From: Bacteroidales bacterium UBA6428
GTDB lineage: Bacteria; Bacteroidota; Bacteroidia; Bacteroidales; UBA932
Direction: 5' to 3'
Assembly: GCA_002437305.1 (NCBI GenBank)
Contig: DJOW01000017.1
Span: 100,348 to 164,347, forward strand
DNA length: 64,000 nucleotides
Every line of letters starts with the position of its first letter. Positions within the stretch are counted from its first letter, which is position 1. The position numbers and the translations under genes were made by a program. The notes under the pieces are model-generated. The model saw only the letters and a list, made by a program, of their open reading frames with translations, was not told the DNA's origin and did not search any database. This document shows, piece by piece, positions 1-8,635 of this stretch.

Positions 1-1693
1 ATGATCCGGCGTAGGCGTAGTCCCTTTCGCGGACCTGGAACGGGGCCTGGTTCAGATAGAGCACGATCGCTATTCCTGTCATAAAGAACAGCAGGAAAGT
101 CAGCCAGCACCCCCTGCGGTCCTTGTCGAACTGGAAGCACAAGCCGATGAGTCCCAAAAGCAGAGGCAGGAAGAAGTAGTGATTCTTACCAGGATTGTCC
201 TTAAGCCACTGCGGAGCGTTGCTCTGGTCTCCAAGGTGAATCTTGTCGATGAACGGGATTCCGCTCTCCCAGTTGCCGGTGAACAGGTCAGAGGACGGAG
301 AATGGATCTCGTTCTGCCGGCCCACGAAATTCCACATGAAGTACCGCCAGTACATCCATCCGAGTTGAAAATCAAAGAAATACGATAGATTTGCGCCCTG
401 CGTCGGCTTCTTGTACTTAGCCCCCGGCACAGGAGTGCCCTTGCCTCCGGTGTAGGATTCATAGAACTTTATGTGCTTTTCATCGGTGCTGTACATTCTC
501 GGGAACAGCATCTTTCCGGCCCGGTCGTATTTCAGGTCAACCGGGCTCTGGGCTTTTTTGTATCTGCCGTCAAGAGGCGCCCAGTATGTGCCCTGCTTAA
601 GCTCATAAGGAGCACCGTAGTACTGTCCGTAAAGCAATGGAGTCGAGCCGTACTGCTCGCGTGAAAGATAGCGGACAAGGGTGAAGGCGTTGTCCGGCTG
701 GTACTCGTTGGTCGGTGTCTTGGCGCATGAGCGGATGATCACGATGCTGAACACCGAGAATCCTATCACGATCGTGGTGAAGCACAGCAGTGCCGTGTTC
801 CAGAAGATCTTCCCGGTCCTGAGAGTCCTGAAAAGACCCCAGAAGCACGACGCGAGAAGGACTATGATGAAGAACGCGGCACCGGTGTTGTAAGGCAATC
901 CGAGGGTGTTCACGAAGAACAGGTCGAAATACGCCGCCGTCTTCGGAATGTACGGCACCATGACAAACAGGATGACGGCAAGGATCACCGCGGAAATGGC
1001 GAGAATCTTGACATATTCCCAGAAAGAATATGGCTTGTCTTCCCTCATCTTGAAGTAGTACATGTACACAAGCATCGGGATCGCCAGCAGGTTCAGCAGG
1101 TGCACCCCTATGGAGAGTCCCATAAGGAAGGAGATCAGAACGATCCACCGGTTGGAGTACCTGCGGTCCGTCTCCTCGTACCACTTCGTCATCGCCCAGA
1201 CGACCATGGCCGTGAACAGGGACGACATCGCATAGACCTCGCCCTCGACAGCCGAGAACCAGAATGTGTCCGAGAAGCAGTACGCCAAGGCACCGACAGC
1301 GCCGCTGCCGTAGATGGCGATCGCCTGGCCAAGTGAATATTCACTTTCTTCTCCCTCACCGCCGCGTTTCGGGACGATCACCCTCTTGACAAGGAAGACA
1401 ATGGTAAGGTAGAGGAAGAATATGGTGAGGGCCGAGCATACCGCGCTCATCGAGTTCACCATCACTGCGGCCTTGTCCGGACCGGTGAACATGGTGAAGA
1501 ACCTTGCGATGAGCTGAAAAACAGGGTTTCCGGGCGGGTGTCCGACCTCAAGCTTGTACGATGACGCGATGAACTCCCCGCAGTCCCAAAAAGAAGCTGT
1601 CGGCTCAATTGTCGAGAGATAGGTGAAGGCCGAGACGGCGAGAACCGCAAGGGCTGTCACTTTGTTCCACAGTCTGAATTTCTTACTGTCCAT
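1..1693 (-). CDS. DUF2723 family membrane protein (3' end outside window)
   Basis: Reading the minus strand from the ATG at 1693 gives an open frame that runs off the window start, so at least 564 residues are present and the C-terminus is missing. Early residues contain FWDCGEFIASSYKLEVGHPP, the family hallmark of DUF2723 (a glycosyltransferase-C-like multi-spanning protein related to TMEM260/O-mannosyltransferases and very common in Bacteroidota). Many hydrophobic segments follow, and the visible end contains the conserved LNQAPFQVRERDYAYAGS. The substrate is unknown; transfer of a sugar to exported proteins is inference from the fold. A TATCTTTG box on the minus strand (1749-1742) lies upstream and is divergent from the SUI1 promoter. 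Confidence 0.85.
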   Translation of the reverse strand, partial: MDSKKFRLWNKVTALAVLAVSAFTYLSTIEPTASFWDCGEFIASSYKLEVGHPPGNPVFQLIARFFTMFTGPDKAAVMVNSMSAVCSALTIFFLYLTIVFLVKRVIVPKRGGEGEESEYSLGQAIAIYGSGAVGALAYCFSDTFWFSAVEGEVYAMSSLFTAMVVWAMTKWYEETDRRYSNRWIVLISFLMGLSIGVHLLNLLAIPMLVYMYYFKMREDKPYSFWEYVKILAISAVILAVILFVMVPYIPKTAAYFDLFFVNTLGLPYNTGAAFFIIVLLASCFWGLFRTLRTGKIFWNTALLCFTTIVIGFSVFSIVIIRSCAKTPTNEYQPDNAFTLVRYLSREQYGSTPLLYGQYYGAPYELKQGTYWAPLDGRYKKAQSPVDLKYDRAGKMLFPRMYSTDEKHIKFYESYTGGKGTPVPGAKYKKPTQGANLSYFFDFQLGWMYWRYFMWNFVGRQNEIHSPSSDLFTGNWESGIPFIDKIHLGDQSNAPQWLKDNPGKNHYFFLPLLLGLIGLCFQFDKDRRGCWLTFLLFFMTGIAIVLYLNQAPFQVRERDYAYAGS

Positions 1694-1740
1694 ATTCCAA
1701 TCTAAAGTTTCAGATTCGGCCAAAACAAGCCGACATTCAA

Positions 1741-1749
1741 GCAAAGATA
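1741..1749 (-). promoter_or_regulatory. -7 box for the DUF2723 gene
   Basis: TATCTTTGC on the minus strand matches the Bacteroidota -7 consensus TAnnTTTG. A TTG lies about 21 nt upstream. It is divergent from and interleaved with the plus-strand promoter at 1763. Confidence 0.55.
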
Positions 1750-1762
1750 CAAAAGGATTCGC

Positions 1763-1770
1763 TATCTTTG
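1763..1770 (+). promoter_or_regulatory. -7 box for the SUI1-yidD operon
   Basis: TATCTTTG 25 nt before the ATG at 1795. It overlaps the TTG at 1768, which argues against that codon as the start of the SUI1 gene. No clear -33 TTG. Confidence 0.6.
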
Positions 1771-1794
1771 CAAAAAATCAACAAGGAATGTCTT

Positions 1795-2142
1795 ATGAGA
1801 CCCGACAACGATTGGAAGCAGAGGCTCGGTGTAGTCTATTCGACGAACCCGGACTTCAACTACGCCAAAGAGGATAACACTGAGGAGCAAACCCTTGAGC
1901 CGTCAAGACAGAGGCTGACCGTAACCATAGACAGAAGAAACAGAGGTGGAAAACAAGTGACACTCGTGAGTGGATTCGTGGGCACCCATGAGGATCTCGC
2001 GGCTCTTGGCAAGACCCTTAAGGTAAAGTGCGGCGTGGGAGGCTCGGCCAAGGATGGAGAAATCACCATCCAGGGAGACCTGCGCGACAAAGTCACCGCT
2101 CTTCTCAAAGATTTGGGATACAACGCCAAAAGGGGTAACTGA
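1795..2142 (+). CDS. SUI1/eIF1-family translation factor (YciH-like)
   Basis: 115 residues. The C-terminal two thirds have the SUI1 fold signature: LTVTIDRRNRGGKQVTLVSG, then a Gly-rich turn (CGVGGSAKDGEI) and QGDLRDKVTALLKDLGY. These small proteins resemble eukaryotic eIF1 and E. coli YciH and are thought to act on start-codon fidelity; the role in Bacteroidota is not settled. I chose the ATG at 1795 because an upstream in-frame TTG lies inside the -7 box. It is the first gene of a run reaching yidD. Confidence 0.88.
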   Translation: MRPDNDWKQRLGVVYSTNPDFNYAKEDNTEEQTLEPSRQRLTVTIDRRNRGGKQVTLVSGFVGTHEDLAALGKTLKVKCGVGGSAKDGEITIQGDLRDKVTALLKDLGYNAKRGN

Positions 2143-2147
2143 CAGAC

Positions 2148-2780
2148 ATGGTTGACGATCCTGCACTCTGTGGCCTCGCGGTCATATTCACATTCATTTT
2201 CCTGCTGAGCGTGAGGAGCTTCTTCAAGATCATCCCTTCGCTTGTGGACTGCGTCCTGCGTTGGAAAGGAAACCTCTACCTTGAAGACAGCCTTCAGCTG
2301 AGCGGCAGCCGTGACCTTGTCGCCATCATTATTTTTGTTCCGGCCTGCATGGTGGCATATTCGCACGGCCTCTACCATCCGGACTATCTTGACAGCCTGC
2401 CTCCATTTTTAGGATTCTCTGCCCTGTGCGGCACCATGACAGCCTACATTCTGCTGAGAGCGTTCCTGAACTGGCAACTGGAGATGGGATCCTACAAGAC
2501 CAAGACCTTTGCAGCCGCCAACGGCGCCTTCTACAACTACATGATAATCCTGTTCTTCATCCTGCTCCCGGCCGGCGCCCTTTTACAAGCCTGCACTGAC
2601 AACGAAGAAATTACGAAGACAGGGCTACTGTACCTGACAGCCTTCACATACTTTGTCCACCTGTTCAGGAGAGGTCAGATTTTCGCCTCGGTTTGCAATC
2701 CTTTCACAACATTTTTGTATCTTTGCGGCCTTGAATTACTTCCGACCACCGCTCTGGTTCTCTCAGCCAAACTGCTGTAG
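2148..2780 (+). CDS. DUF4271 integral membrane protein
   Basis: 210 residues with about six hydrophobic helices, starting 5 nt after the SUI1 gene. It matches the Bacteroidota family DUF4271, which typically sits directly before uroporphyrinogen-III synthase, as here. Function unknown. The C-terminal segment FTYFVHLFRRGQIFASVCNP resembles the conserved end of the family. Co-transcription with hemD, rnpA and yidD is inferred from spacing. Confidence 0.75.
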   Translation: MVDDPALCGLAVIFTFIFLLSVRSFFKIIPSLVDCVLRWKGNLYLEDSLQLSGSRDLVAIIIFVPACMVAYSHGLYHPDYLDSLPPFLGFSALCGTMTAYILLRAFLNWQLEMGSYKTKTFAAANGAFYNYMIILFFILLPAGALLQACTDNEEITKTGLLYLTAFTYFVHLFRRGQIFASVCNPFTTFLYLCGLELLPTTALVLSAKLL

Positions 2781-2812
2781 CGCCTGCGGAGGCCGAAATA
2801 GAAAACAGGAAT

Positions 2813-3556
2813 ATGGCAATAAAGAAGATTTTGATCTCGCAGCGCGCCCCGCTAAACGACGCCCCCTACGTCGCTCTCAAAGAGAAGTTTGGCGTTGAAA
2901 TCACTTTCAGGCAGTTCTTTCTCATCGAGCCCTTATCATCGAGAGAGTTCAGGACACAGAGAATCAATGTTTTGGACTACACGGCTATCATTTTCTCATC
3001 CCGCCATACAATCGATGCGTTTTATGGCCTTTGCGATGAGTTGAGGGTCAAGGTTCCGGAAAGCATGAAATATTTCTGCACCACGGAGGCTGTGGCAATG
3101 TACCTGCAGAAGCACATAGTCTACCGTAAACGTAAGATCTTTTTCGGCGATGGTACGCCACAATCGATCATTGATCAGATCGGCACAAAGCACAAGAACG
3201 AGAAGTTTCTCGTTGCCCAATCCGACTCCAGCAACAGCTCGCCACTGACGGATCTCATGGAAGCCCATGGTCTTGAGTACAAGACCGCCGTCTTCGTGAA
3301 ATCCGTACCCCAGGACCTTAAGGACCTGAACCTTACCGACTACGACATGATTGTCTTCTACAACCCCTACGACATCAAGTCGCTGTTCGAGAACTTTCCT
3401 GATTTCCAGCAAGGAGACATCAAGTTCGTGGCCTACGGGAAATCCATAGTCAAGGCAATGGAGGAGGCCGGCCTCAAAATCGAGATCCAGGCTCCGACAC
3501 AGGAAGCCCCTTCCGTGGCCCGCGCGATAGAACTTTACCTCGAAGCCCACAGATAG
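2813..3556 (+). CDS. hemD: Uroporphyrinogen-III synthase family protein
   Basis: 247 residues, normal length for HemD. It begins KKILISQRAPLNDAPYVALKEKFGVEI, matching the first beta-alpha unit of the two-domain HemD fold. The family converts hydroxymethylbilane to uroporphyrinogen III, but sequence conservation is low and no single catalytic residue can be named. In Bacteroidales this DUF4271-adjacent copy is often kept without a full heme pathway, so another role is possible. Only 2 nt separate it from rnpA. Confidence 0.75.
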   Translation: MAIKKILISQRAPLNDAPYVALKEKFGVEITFRQFFLIEPLSSREFRTQRINVLDYTAIIFSSRHTIDAFYGLCDELRVKVPESMKYFCTTEAVAMYLQKHIVYRKRKIFFGDGTPQSIIDQIGTKHKNEKFLVAQSDSSNSSPLTDLMEAHGLEYKTAVFVKSVPQDLKDLNLTDYDMIVFYNPYDIKSLFENFPDFQQGDIKFVAYGKSIVKAMEEAGLKIEIQAPTQEAPSVARAIELYLEAHR

Positions 3557-3558
3557 GA

Positions 3559-3957
3559 ATGCCGACCCTACCGAAATCAGAGCGGCTTCACGGCAAGTCG
3601 AAGATCTCGGCTCTGATGTCACGGGGCCGCTGGGGTTTCACGCCCGGCCTCAAATACTGCTTTCTGAAGAATCCGTCATCAAACCCTGCGGCCACGGAGG
3701 AAAGCGGGGAGCCATGGCCGGCTTCCCGACCAAACAGCATCATCGTGTCGGTTCCCAAGCGCCTTTTCAAAAGGGCAGTCAAGCGCAATCTGCTGAAACG
3801 CAGGCTGCGGGAGGCCTACAGGATTCAGAAAGGAACTCTTTCCCCGAAAGGGTACTCTATCCTGTTTCTCTACAACACAAAGGAGATTCTGGATTATGAC
3901 ACATTGCGTGCGCAGATCAGCACCGTACTTCAAAGGATAGCGGACCATGAAGCCTAG
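3559..3957 (+). CDS. rnpA: Ribonuclease P protein component
   Basis: 132 residues. The RNR signature is visible as RAVKRNLLKRRLREAYR in the middle, with the early basic stretch SERLHGKSKISALMSRG. RnpA binds RNase P RNA and helps cleave 5' leaders from pre-tRNA. The 3' end overlaps yidD by 11 nt, a usual rnpA-yidD coupling. A low-conservation insertion with PSSNPAATEESGEPWPASRP sits between strands, longer than in E. coli RnpA. Confidence 0.92.
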   Translation: MPTLPKSERLHGKSKISALMSRGRWGFTPGLKYCFLKNPSSNPAATEESGEPWPASRPNSIIVSVPKRLFKRAVKRNLLKRRLREAYRIQKGTLSPKGYSILFLYNTKEILDYDTLRAQISTVLQRIADHEA

Positions 3958-4207
3958 TGGAGAGATTCCTGCCTGGAGACAAAGGATAAGGAAAGCAAGC
4001 ATAGCGCCTTTCCTGGTACTCATCTGGTTCTACCGCACATGCATAGGGCCATATATTCCCAAGACTTGCCGTTTCGAGCCATCGTGTTCGACCTACGCCG
4101 TCGAGGCCTTCAAGAAATGGGGACCGGTCAAGGGTCTGTTCCTTACAATCTGGAGAATCATCCGCTGCAACCCATGGGGAGGCAGCGGGTATGATCCAGT
4201 GCCTTAG
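3947..4207 (+). CDS. yidD: Membrane protein insertion efficiency factor YidD
   Basis: 86 residues. Hallmarks are the early hydrophobic LVLIWFYRTCIGPYIPKTCR, then FEPSCSTYAVEAFKKWG and RIIRCNPWGGSGYDPVP. It acts at the inner membrane face and aids YidC-dependent insertion. It overlaps rnpA by 11 nt and the convergent DUF4293 gene by 4 nt at the stop codons. Confidence 0.93.
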   Translation: MKPSGEIPAWRQRIRKASIAPFLVLIWFYRTCIGPYIPKTCRFEPSCSTYAVEAFKKWGPVKGLFLTIWRIIRCNPWGGSGYDPVP

Positions 4208-4641
4208 ATCTTGTGGTTCTTCTTCCGTGAGCGAAGATGCGAAACGCTTTCCACAAGGAGCTGATCCCTTAGGATATACCTTGCCGCCATGAAGTTCAGG
4301 ATAGCGGCGGCAAGCGGGAATATGGCGGTGAACCTGAATATCCACTCCTTGTCAGCCGTGAAGTAATCCACACCGATCCAAGCCTGAAGGGCGATCATCA
4401 GGATGGCTGAAAACACAGCCGTACGCATTTGAAAGACACGCACATTGAACGTGAACACAGCCAGCAGCTGGAGGACAGTGATCAAGATCAGCAGAATGAG
4501 ATAAGGGGTGTTCTTAACATAAGTCAGCTCCAAGGCGTGAGTACCTCCTGGCCCCAACGTAAAGGACTTGACACTGAAGAAAAGCGCCACGATAAGACCT
4601 GTGGCAATGCACAGGTATAGAGTTTGAAGTCTTTGCCACAT
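4204..4641 (-). CDS. DUF4293 membrane protein
   Basis: 145 residues with four hydrophobic helices, beginning MWQRLQTLYLCIATGLIVAL, the typical start of Bacteroidota DUF4293 proteins. The C-terminus is basic (LRSRKKNHKI) and probably cytoplasmic. Function unknown. Its stop overlaps that of yidD. A TAnnTTTG-like box (minus strand, 4655-4648) lies only 6 nt before the ATG, so the message may have almost no leader. Confidence 0.75.
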   Translation of the reverse strand: MWQRLQTLYLCIATGLIVALFFSVKSFTLGPGGTHALELTYVKNTPYLILLILITVLQLLAVFTFNVRVFQMRTAVFSAILMIALQAWIGVDYFTADKEWIFRFTAIFPLAAAILNFMAARYILRDQLLVESVSHLRSRKKNHKI

Positions 4642-4676
4642 ATTTTACAAAAATAGTAATTTACGTTGAATATTCT

Positions 4677-4684
4677 TATATTTG
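4677..4684 (+). promoter_or_regulatory. -7 box for the nucleoside phosphorylase gene
   Basis: TATATTTG 38 nt before the ATG at 4723. It lies inside the longer open frame that begins near 4666, which supports the shorter start. Confidence 0.5.
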
Positions 4685-4722
4685 GCGACACTAAGATAAC
4701 ACAATACATTAAAATTCACATT

Positions 4723-5592
4723 ATGAGAATAGCAGAATCTGAATTGATCATCAACGATGACGGGTCCGCGTTCCACATCCACCTGAAGCCGGACGAGCTG
4801 GCCGGGAGAGTCATCCTCGTAGGCGACCCGGGCAGGGTTGACATGGTCGCAGACTTTCTGACCGGCATCGAGTTCCGCCACCAATCCCGGGAGTTCGTCT
4901 CCACTACCGGAAAATTCAACGGCAAGAGGGTGACTGTGCTGTCAACAGGAATCGGGACGGACAACATCGACATCGTGATGACCGAACTGGACGCACTCGC
5001 CAACATAGACTTCCAGACAAGAGAGCCCAAGAAAGAGCACAGGACACTCACAATTCTAAGAATAGGAACCTGCGGAGCCGTGCAGGCCGACATCCCCCTC
5101 GGATCGGCGGTCTTCTCCCACTATTCCATCGGTTGCGATGGCTTGATGAACTGGTACGCCAACCGGGAAGAAGTCTCAAACCTTGAAATGGAGGATGCTT
5201 TCAAAAAGCACACACACTGGGATAAGAATCTTCCCTCTCCTTATTTTGTAAAGGCCAGCGAAAAACTTATCAAGAAGTTCGAGGATTGCTCAGTCAAAGG
5301 CATGACAATCTCCGCATCGGGATTTTACGGGCCACAGGGAAGAGTTGTCAGACAAGGACTCGCCATGCCGAACATGCTTGAGGACTTCGAATCATTCCGA
5401 TTCGGTGAGTACAGAATCACCAATTTCGAGATGGAAAGCTCGGCGGTGGCCGGTATGGCAAGACACCTTGGGCATGAGGCGGGCACAATCTGCTGCGCGA
5501 TCGCGAACCGTCACCTCAAAAGCAGCAATCCGGACTACAAGCCGCAGGTGCGCGCCCTCGTGGAACTCGCTCTGGGCAAACTCTGCGAATAA
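4723..5592 (+). CDS. udp: Nucleoside phosphorylase (uridine phosphorylase-like)
   Basis: 289 residues. PNP/UDP-family motifs include VILVGDPGRVDMVADFL (phosphate-binding region), LSTGIGTDNIDIVMTELDAL, LRIGTCGAVQ and NFEMESSAVAGMARHLGH near the C-terminus, where the Glu binds ribose. The family cleaves a nucleoside with phosphate to base plus ribose-1-phosphate. Uridine is the likely substrate by similarity, but another nucleoside is possible. The start is set at 4723 because a -7 box occupies 4677-4684. Uracil phosphoribosyltransferase at 39.9 kb would use the released uracil. Confidence 0.85.
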   Translation: MRIAESELIINDDGSAFHIHLKPDELAGRVILVGDPGRVDMVADFLTGIEFRHQSREFVSTTGKFNGKRVTVLSTGIGTDNIDIVMTELDALANIDFQTREPKKEHRTLTILRIGTCGAVQADIPLGSAVFSHYSIGCDGLMNWYANREEVSNLEMEDAFKKHTHWDKNLPSPYFVKASEKLIKKFEDCSVKGMTISASGFYGPQGRVVRQGLAMPNMLEDFESFRFGEYRITNFEMESSAVAGMARHLGHEAGTICCAIANRHLKSSNPDYKPQVRALVELALGKLCE

Positions 5593-5603
5593 TCAACGGA
5601 CAA

Positions 5604-6488
5604 TCACTCCATACGGCGTCCCGAGGTGTTGTTGAAACGGCTCAGGACGTTTTCGGAATATGTCTTCGTGATCGGAATAGGTGCTACCGAATCATTGTCA
5701 AGGTCAAGTTCGTAGCCGTCCTTCTCTTTGCGAAGCACCTTGACCTTGTCCATGTTCACAATGTATTTCCTGTGGCAACGCACAAGGCTGCTGCCACGGA
5801 AACTTTCCTCCACTGTCTTCAGGCGGCAGCGGAGCATATAGCGCTTCAGGTCGCCTTTGCTGTCGGTGTACCAGACCACTATGTAGTTGTCATCGGACTC
5901 GATGTAGTAGAGGTTTGAAGCGCTGACGCAAAGCTTCAGGTCACCGCTGTTGTCGAAAAGAGTTATCTTCTCCAGCTGCGAGACCGGCACCGCTTCGTCC
6001 GAGACCACATTGCCGTAGTTCATCAGACGGATGATCTGGTTCTTGTCCTGAATGGCATAGTACATTCCGGCAAGAATGTAAGGAATTATCAGTGAAGTGT
6101 TTCCGTACAGCAAGGCATTACCCAGAGTCCTAGGAAACTGATCCCATCCTATGCCGGTGATCGGCACGGTGATGAATGAATATGCCAGACAGATCACGAG
6201 CACCTCGCAGACACACCAGGTGATGTAGCCGAGAAGGTTCATCTTTATCCTGTTTCTGGTCTTGTACATAACGTACTTGCTGAGGATCACTATCATCAGT
6301 GAGCCAAGGGCGAAAAGCACCGTGAAAACAAAAAACCTGGAGTTTCCGAGCGCCATCCAGCTGTTGTGCGAGAAAGGAAGGCTGACCAGAAGGAACACTA
6401 TGGAGAACAACGCCGTGAAAGTCACGGTGTAGATAAGTTGGTTCTTGCCGCGCAGGTAACCAGGCAAAGGATTGTTGAAAAGACCCAT
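5604..6488 (-). CDS. Membrane-anchored LytTR transcriptional regulator
   Basis: 294 residues. The N-terminal half has four hydrophobic helices (roughly 20-40, 50-70, 85-110, 125-150). The C-terminal 100 residues are a LytTR DNA-binding domain with LYYIESDDNYIVVWYTD, RCRLKTVEESFRGSSLVRCH and RKYIVNMDKV. It probably senses a membrane signal and binds DNA directly. It is convergent with the phosphorylase gene and divergent from the fab cluster, but nothing shows that it regulates fab. Confidence 0.85.
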   Translation of the reverse strand: MGLFNNPLPGYLRGKNQLIYTVTFTALFSIVFLLVSLPFSHNSWMALGNSRFFVFTVLFALGSLMIVILSKYVMYKTRNRIKMNLLGYITWCVCEVLVICLAYSFITVPITGIGWDQFPRTLGNALLYGNTSLIIPYILAGMYYAIQDKNQIIRLMNYGNVVSDEAVPVSQLEKITLFDNSGDLKLCVSASNLYYIESDDNYIVVWYTDSKGDLKRYMLRCRLKTVEESFRGSSLVRCHRKYIVNMDKVKVLRKEKDGYELDLDNDSVAPIPITKTYSENVLSRFNNTSGRRME

Positions 6489-6507
6489 CTTATTCTCTTT
6501 TTCATAG

Positions 6508-6515
6508 CAAATATA
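6508..6515 (-). promoter_or_regulatory. -7 box for the LytTR gene
   Basis: TATATTTG on the minus strand, 19 nt before the ATG at 6488, with a TTG about 17 nt upstream. Confidence 0.5.
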
Positions 6516-6621
6516 ACACTTTTTGGAATTATCAAAATCCCTTGATTCGCCACAAATCTGATCAAATAGCCACTAAAAACATAATTGCGGCTACTAAAAA
6601 GGCATATTCACCACTTAATTT

Positions 6622-6651
6622 TTGAACGGCGACACCATATTCATATTTTTG
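6622..6651 (+). promoter_or_regulatory. Promoter of the fab cluster
   Basis: TTG (6622-6624), 19-nt spacer, TATTTTTG (6644-6651): the Bacteroidota -33/-7 arrangement, 33 nt before fabH. Confidence 0.55.
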
Positions 6652-6684
6652 TTTGTGAGAATACATTAATTATAAGAAGAATCC

Positions 6685-7632
6685 ATGAAAATTATCGGAA
6701 CAGGAAGCGCGCTTCCGAAAAAGGTCGTGACGAATGAGATGCTGACCGAGTTTCTGGACACCAGCGATGAGTGGATCTATCCCCGCACAGGAATCAAGTC
6801 AAGGCACGTGATCTCCGACGAGAATCTGGAGGATCTCGGAGCCGAAGCTGTCCAGAATGCGCTGGATATGTCCGGTCTCAAGGTGGAGGACATAGATCTT
6901 TTCATTGTCTCAAACGTTGTTTCCGAATATGTGACCCCAAGCATCAGCTGCATAATCGGTGAGAAACTGGGGTTAAGATGCCCAATGTTCGACATTAACT
7001 GTGCTTGCCCAGGATTTGTCTATGCTTTGGACATGGCCGAGGCATATTACAAGGCCGGAAAAATCAAGAATGCGGTCATCGCCTGTGTGGAGGAGCCGAC
7101 CAGAATGGTCTCCTGGAAGGACAGAGGCACTTGCGTGCTCTTCGGAGATGGAGCCGGTGCTGTAGTGTTGACGGAAGGCGGCAACGTGAAAGGAACCAAA
7201 CTGGATTCAGAGCCGTCCAAGGACGAAATCTGGGAGACAATAAAGTTGAACGAGACTCCCTACATCACCAAGGAAGAGGAAAGCGTCCCGATGCAGATGA
7301 AAGGACGCGAGGTCTTCAAGTTCGCGGTCAAGGCATGTACAGATGGCGTGAAGGGTCTTCTGGACGAGGTCGGGATTGACAAGAGCGAGGTATCCTACTT
7401 TATGATTCACCAGGCGAACCAAAGAATCATCGACTCGATCATCAAATACATGGGTGAGCCGGCGAAAAAATTCCCGGTCAACATCACCGACCACGGAAAC
7501 TCCTCTTCTGCGTCCTGCCCGATACTTCTTGACGAATGCAACCGCAAGGGAATGTTCAAAAAGGGAGATATTTTGGTCTTTAGTGCCTTTGGAGCCGGAC
7601 TTCTTTCAGGAGCCGCAGTAGTTGAATGGTAA
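6685..7632 (+). CDS. fabH: 3-oxoacyl-ACP synthase III
   Basis: 315 residues, normal for FabH/KAS III. The active-site Cys is in DINCACPGFVYALD, His in IHQANQRIID and Asn in DHGNSSSASCP, giving a complete Cys-His-Asn triad. It condenses an acyl-CoA primer with malonyl-ACP to start fatty-acid synthesis in the cytoplasm. First gene of a run with fabK, fabF and fabZ. Other KAS III-like enzymes share this triad, so FabH rests on the neighbours as well. Confidence 0.9.
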   Translation: MKIIGTGSALPKKVVTNEMLTEFLDTSDEWIYPRTGIKSRHVISDENLEDLGAEAVQNALDMSGLKVEDIDLFIVSNVVSEYVTPSISCIIGEKLGLRCPMFDINCACPGFVYALDMAEAYYKAGKIKNAVIACVEEPTRMVSWKDRGTCVLFGDGAGAVVLTEGGNVKGTKLDSEPSKDEIWETIKLNETPYITKEEESVPMQMKGREVFKFAVKACTDGVKGLLDEVGIDKSEVSYFMIHQANQRIIDSIIKYMGEPAKKFPVNITDHGNSSSASCPILLDECNRKGMFKKGDILVFSAFGAGLLSGAAVVEW

Positions 7633-7648
7633 TCTAAACATTAATTAG

Positions 7649-7656
7649 TATCTTTG
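7649..7656 (+). promoter_or_regulatory. -7 box immediately before fabK
   Basis: TATCTTTG ends 7 nt before the fabK ATG, so a transcript from here would be nearly leaderless. It gives fabK-fabF-fabZ a possible promoter separate from fabH. Confidence 0.5.
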
Positions 7657-7663
7657 CAAGAAT

Positions 7664-8614
7664 ATGATTAAAAGTGTTATATGTGATCTGCTCGGCATCG
7701 AGCGCCCTTTGTTCCAGGGAGGTATGGCCTGGATCGCTGACGCAAGGCTGGCCGCCGCTGTATCAAATGCGGGCGGACTTGGCCTGATTTCTTCCATCAA
7801 CTTCGGCACAGAGGCCGTAAGAGAGGAAATACGCAAATGCAAAACCTTGACCGAAAAGCCATTCGGTGTAAACATCATGCTTCAGGCCCCTAACGCCGGA
7901 GAAGTCGCGGACATGATCATAGAGGAAGGGATCAGGATCGTGACCACGGGCGCCGGATCTCCGGCGGCTTACATGGAGAAATGGAAAGCCGCAGGGATAA
8001 AGGTGATTCCCGTCGTGGCTTCAGTCGCCTACGCCCTCAAGATGCAGGAGCTCGGAGCGACGGCCGTCGTGGCGGAAGGAGCCGAGTCCGGAGGACACAT
8101 CGGGGACATCCACACAATGGCTCTTGTGCCGCAGGTTGTTGACGCGCTCAACATCCCGGTTCTTGCCGCAGGCGGGATATTCGACGGCAGAGGTGTCGCT
8201 GCCGCGTTTATGCTCGGAGCCAAGGGTGTGCAGGTCGGCACGAGATTCCTCATCGCCGATGAGTGCCATATTCATGAGAACTACAAGGCAAGGTTGATCG
8301 CCGCGTCAGATGTCAGCACCATGGTGACCGGCAAGTCCCTTGGAGACGCTGTACGAAGCCTTAAGACTCCATTCACAAAGAAATTCTTCAAGATGGAATA
8401 CGACCCGACCGTTCCGAAGGAGGAGGTTCTGAAGTTCGGAACAGGATCGATGCGCAAGGCCGTCTTTGACGGAGACCTCGCCGGAGGAAGCTTTCTCGCA
8501 GGAGAGGTCGCGGGTATGATCAAGAAAAAAGAGACAGCCAGGGAGATTGTCGAGGATCTCATGGACGGAGCGGAGAGGCTTCTCGCCGCTGCACCGGAAC
8601 TAATCGCCAAATAA
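7664..8614 (+). CDS. fabK: Enoyl-ACP reductase II (FMN-dependent)
   Basis: 316 residues of the FabK/nitronate monooxygenase TIM-barrel family. Seen are CDLLGIERPLFQGGMAWIAD at the N-terminus, the glycine-rich VAEGAESGGHIG with the conserved His, and AAGGIFDGRGVAAAFMLGAK for FMN phosphate binding. It would reduce trans-2-enoyl-ACP in the elongation cycle. Because it lies between fabH and fabF, FabK is much more likely than nitronate monooxygenase. The first codons match the family start, so the short distance to the -7 box is real. Confidence 0.88.
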   Translation: MIKSVICDLLGIERPLFQGGMAWIADARLAAAVSNAGGLGLISSINFGTEAVREEIRKCKTLTEKPFGVNIMLQAPNAGEVADMIIEEGIRIVTTGAGSPAAYMEKWKAAGIKVIPVVASVAYALKMQELGATAVVAEGAESGGHIGDIHTMALVPQVVDALNIPVLAAGGIFDGRGVAAAFMLGAKGVQVGTRFLIADECHIHENYKARLIAASDVSTMVTGKSLGDAVRSLKTPFTKKFFKMEYDPTVPKEEVLKFGTGSMRKAVFDGDLAGGSFLAGEVAGMIKKKETAREIVEDLMDGAERLLAAAPELIAK

Positions 8615-8635
8615 CAGACTATCAAAGAATAAAAG

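Noticed and set aside
1768..1794. TTG start for the SUI1 gene
   Set aside because: The codon lies inside the -7 box.
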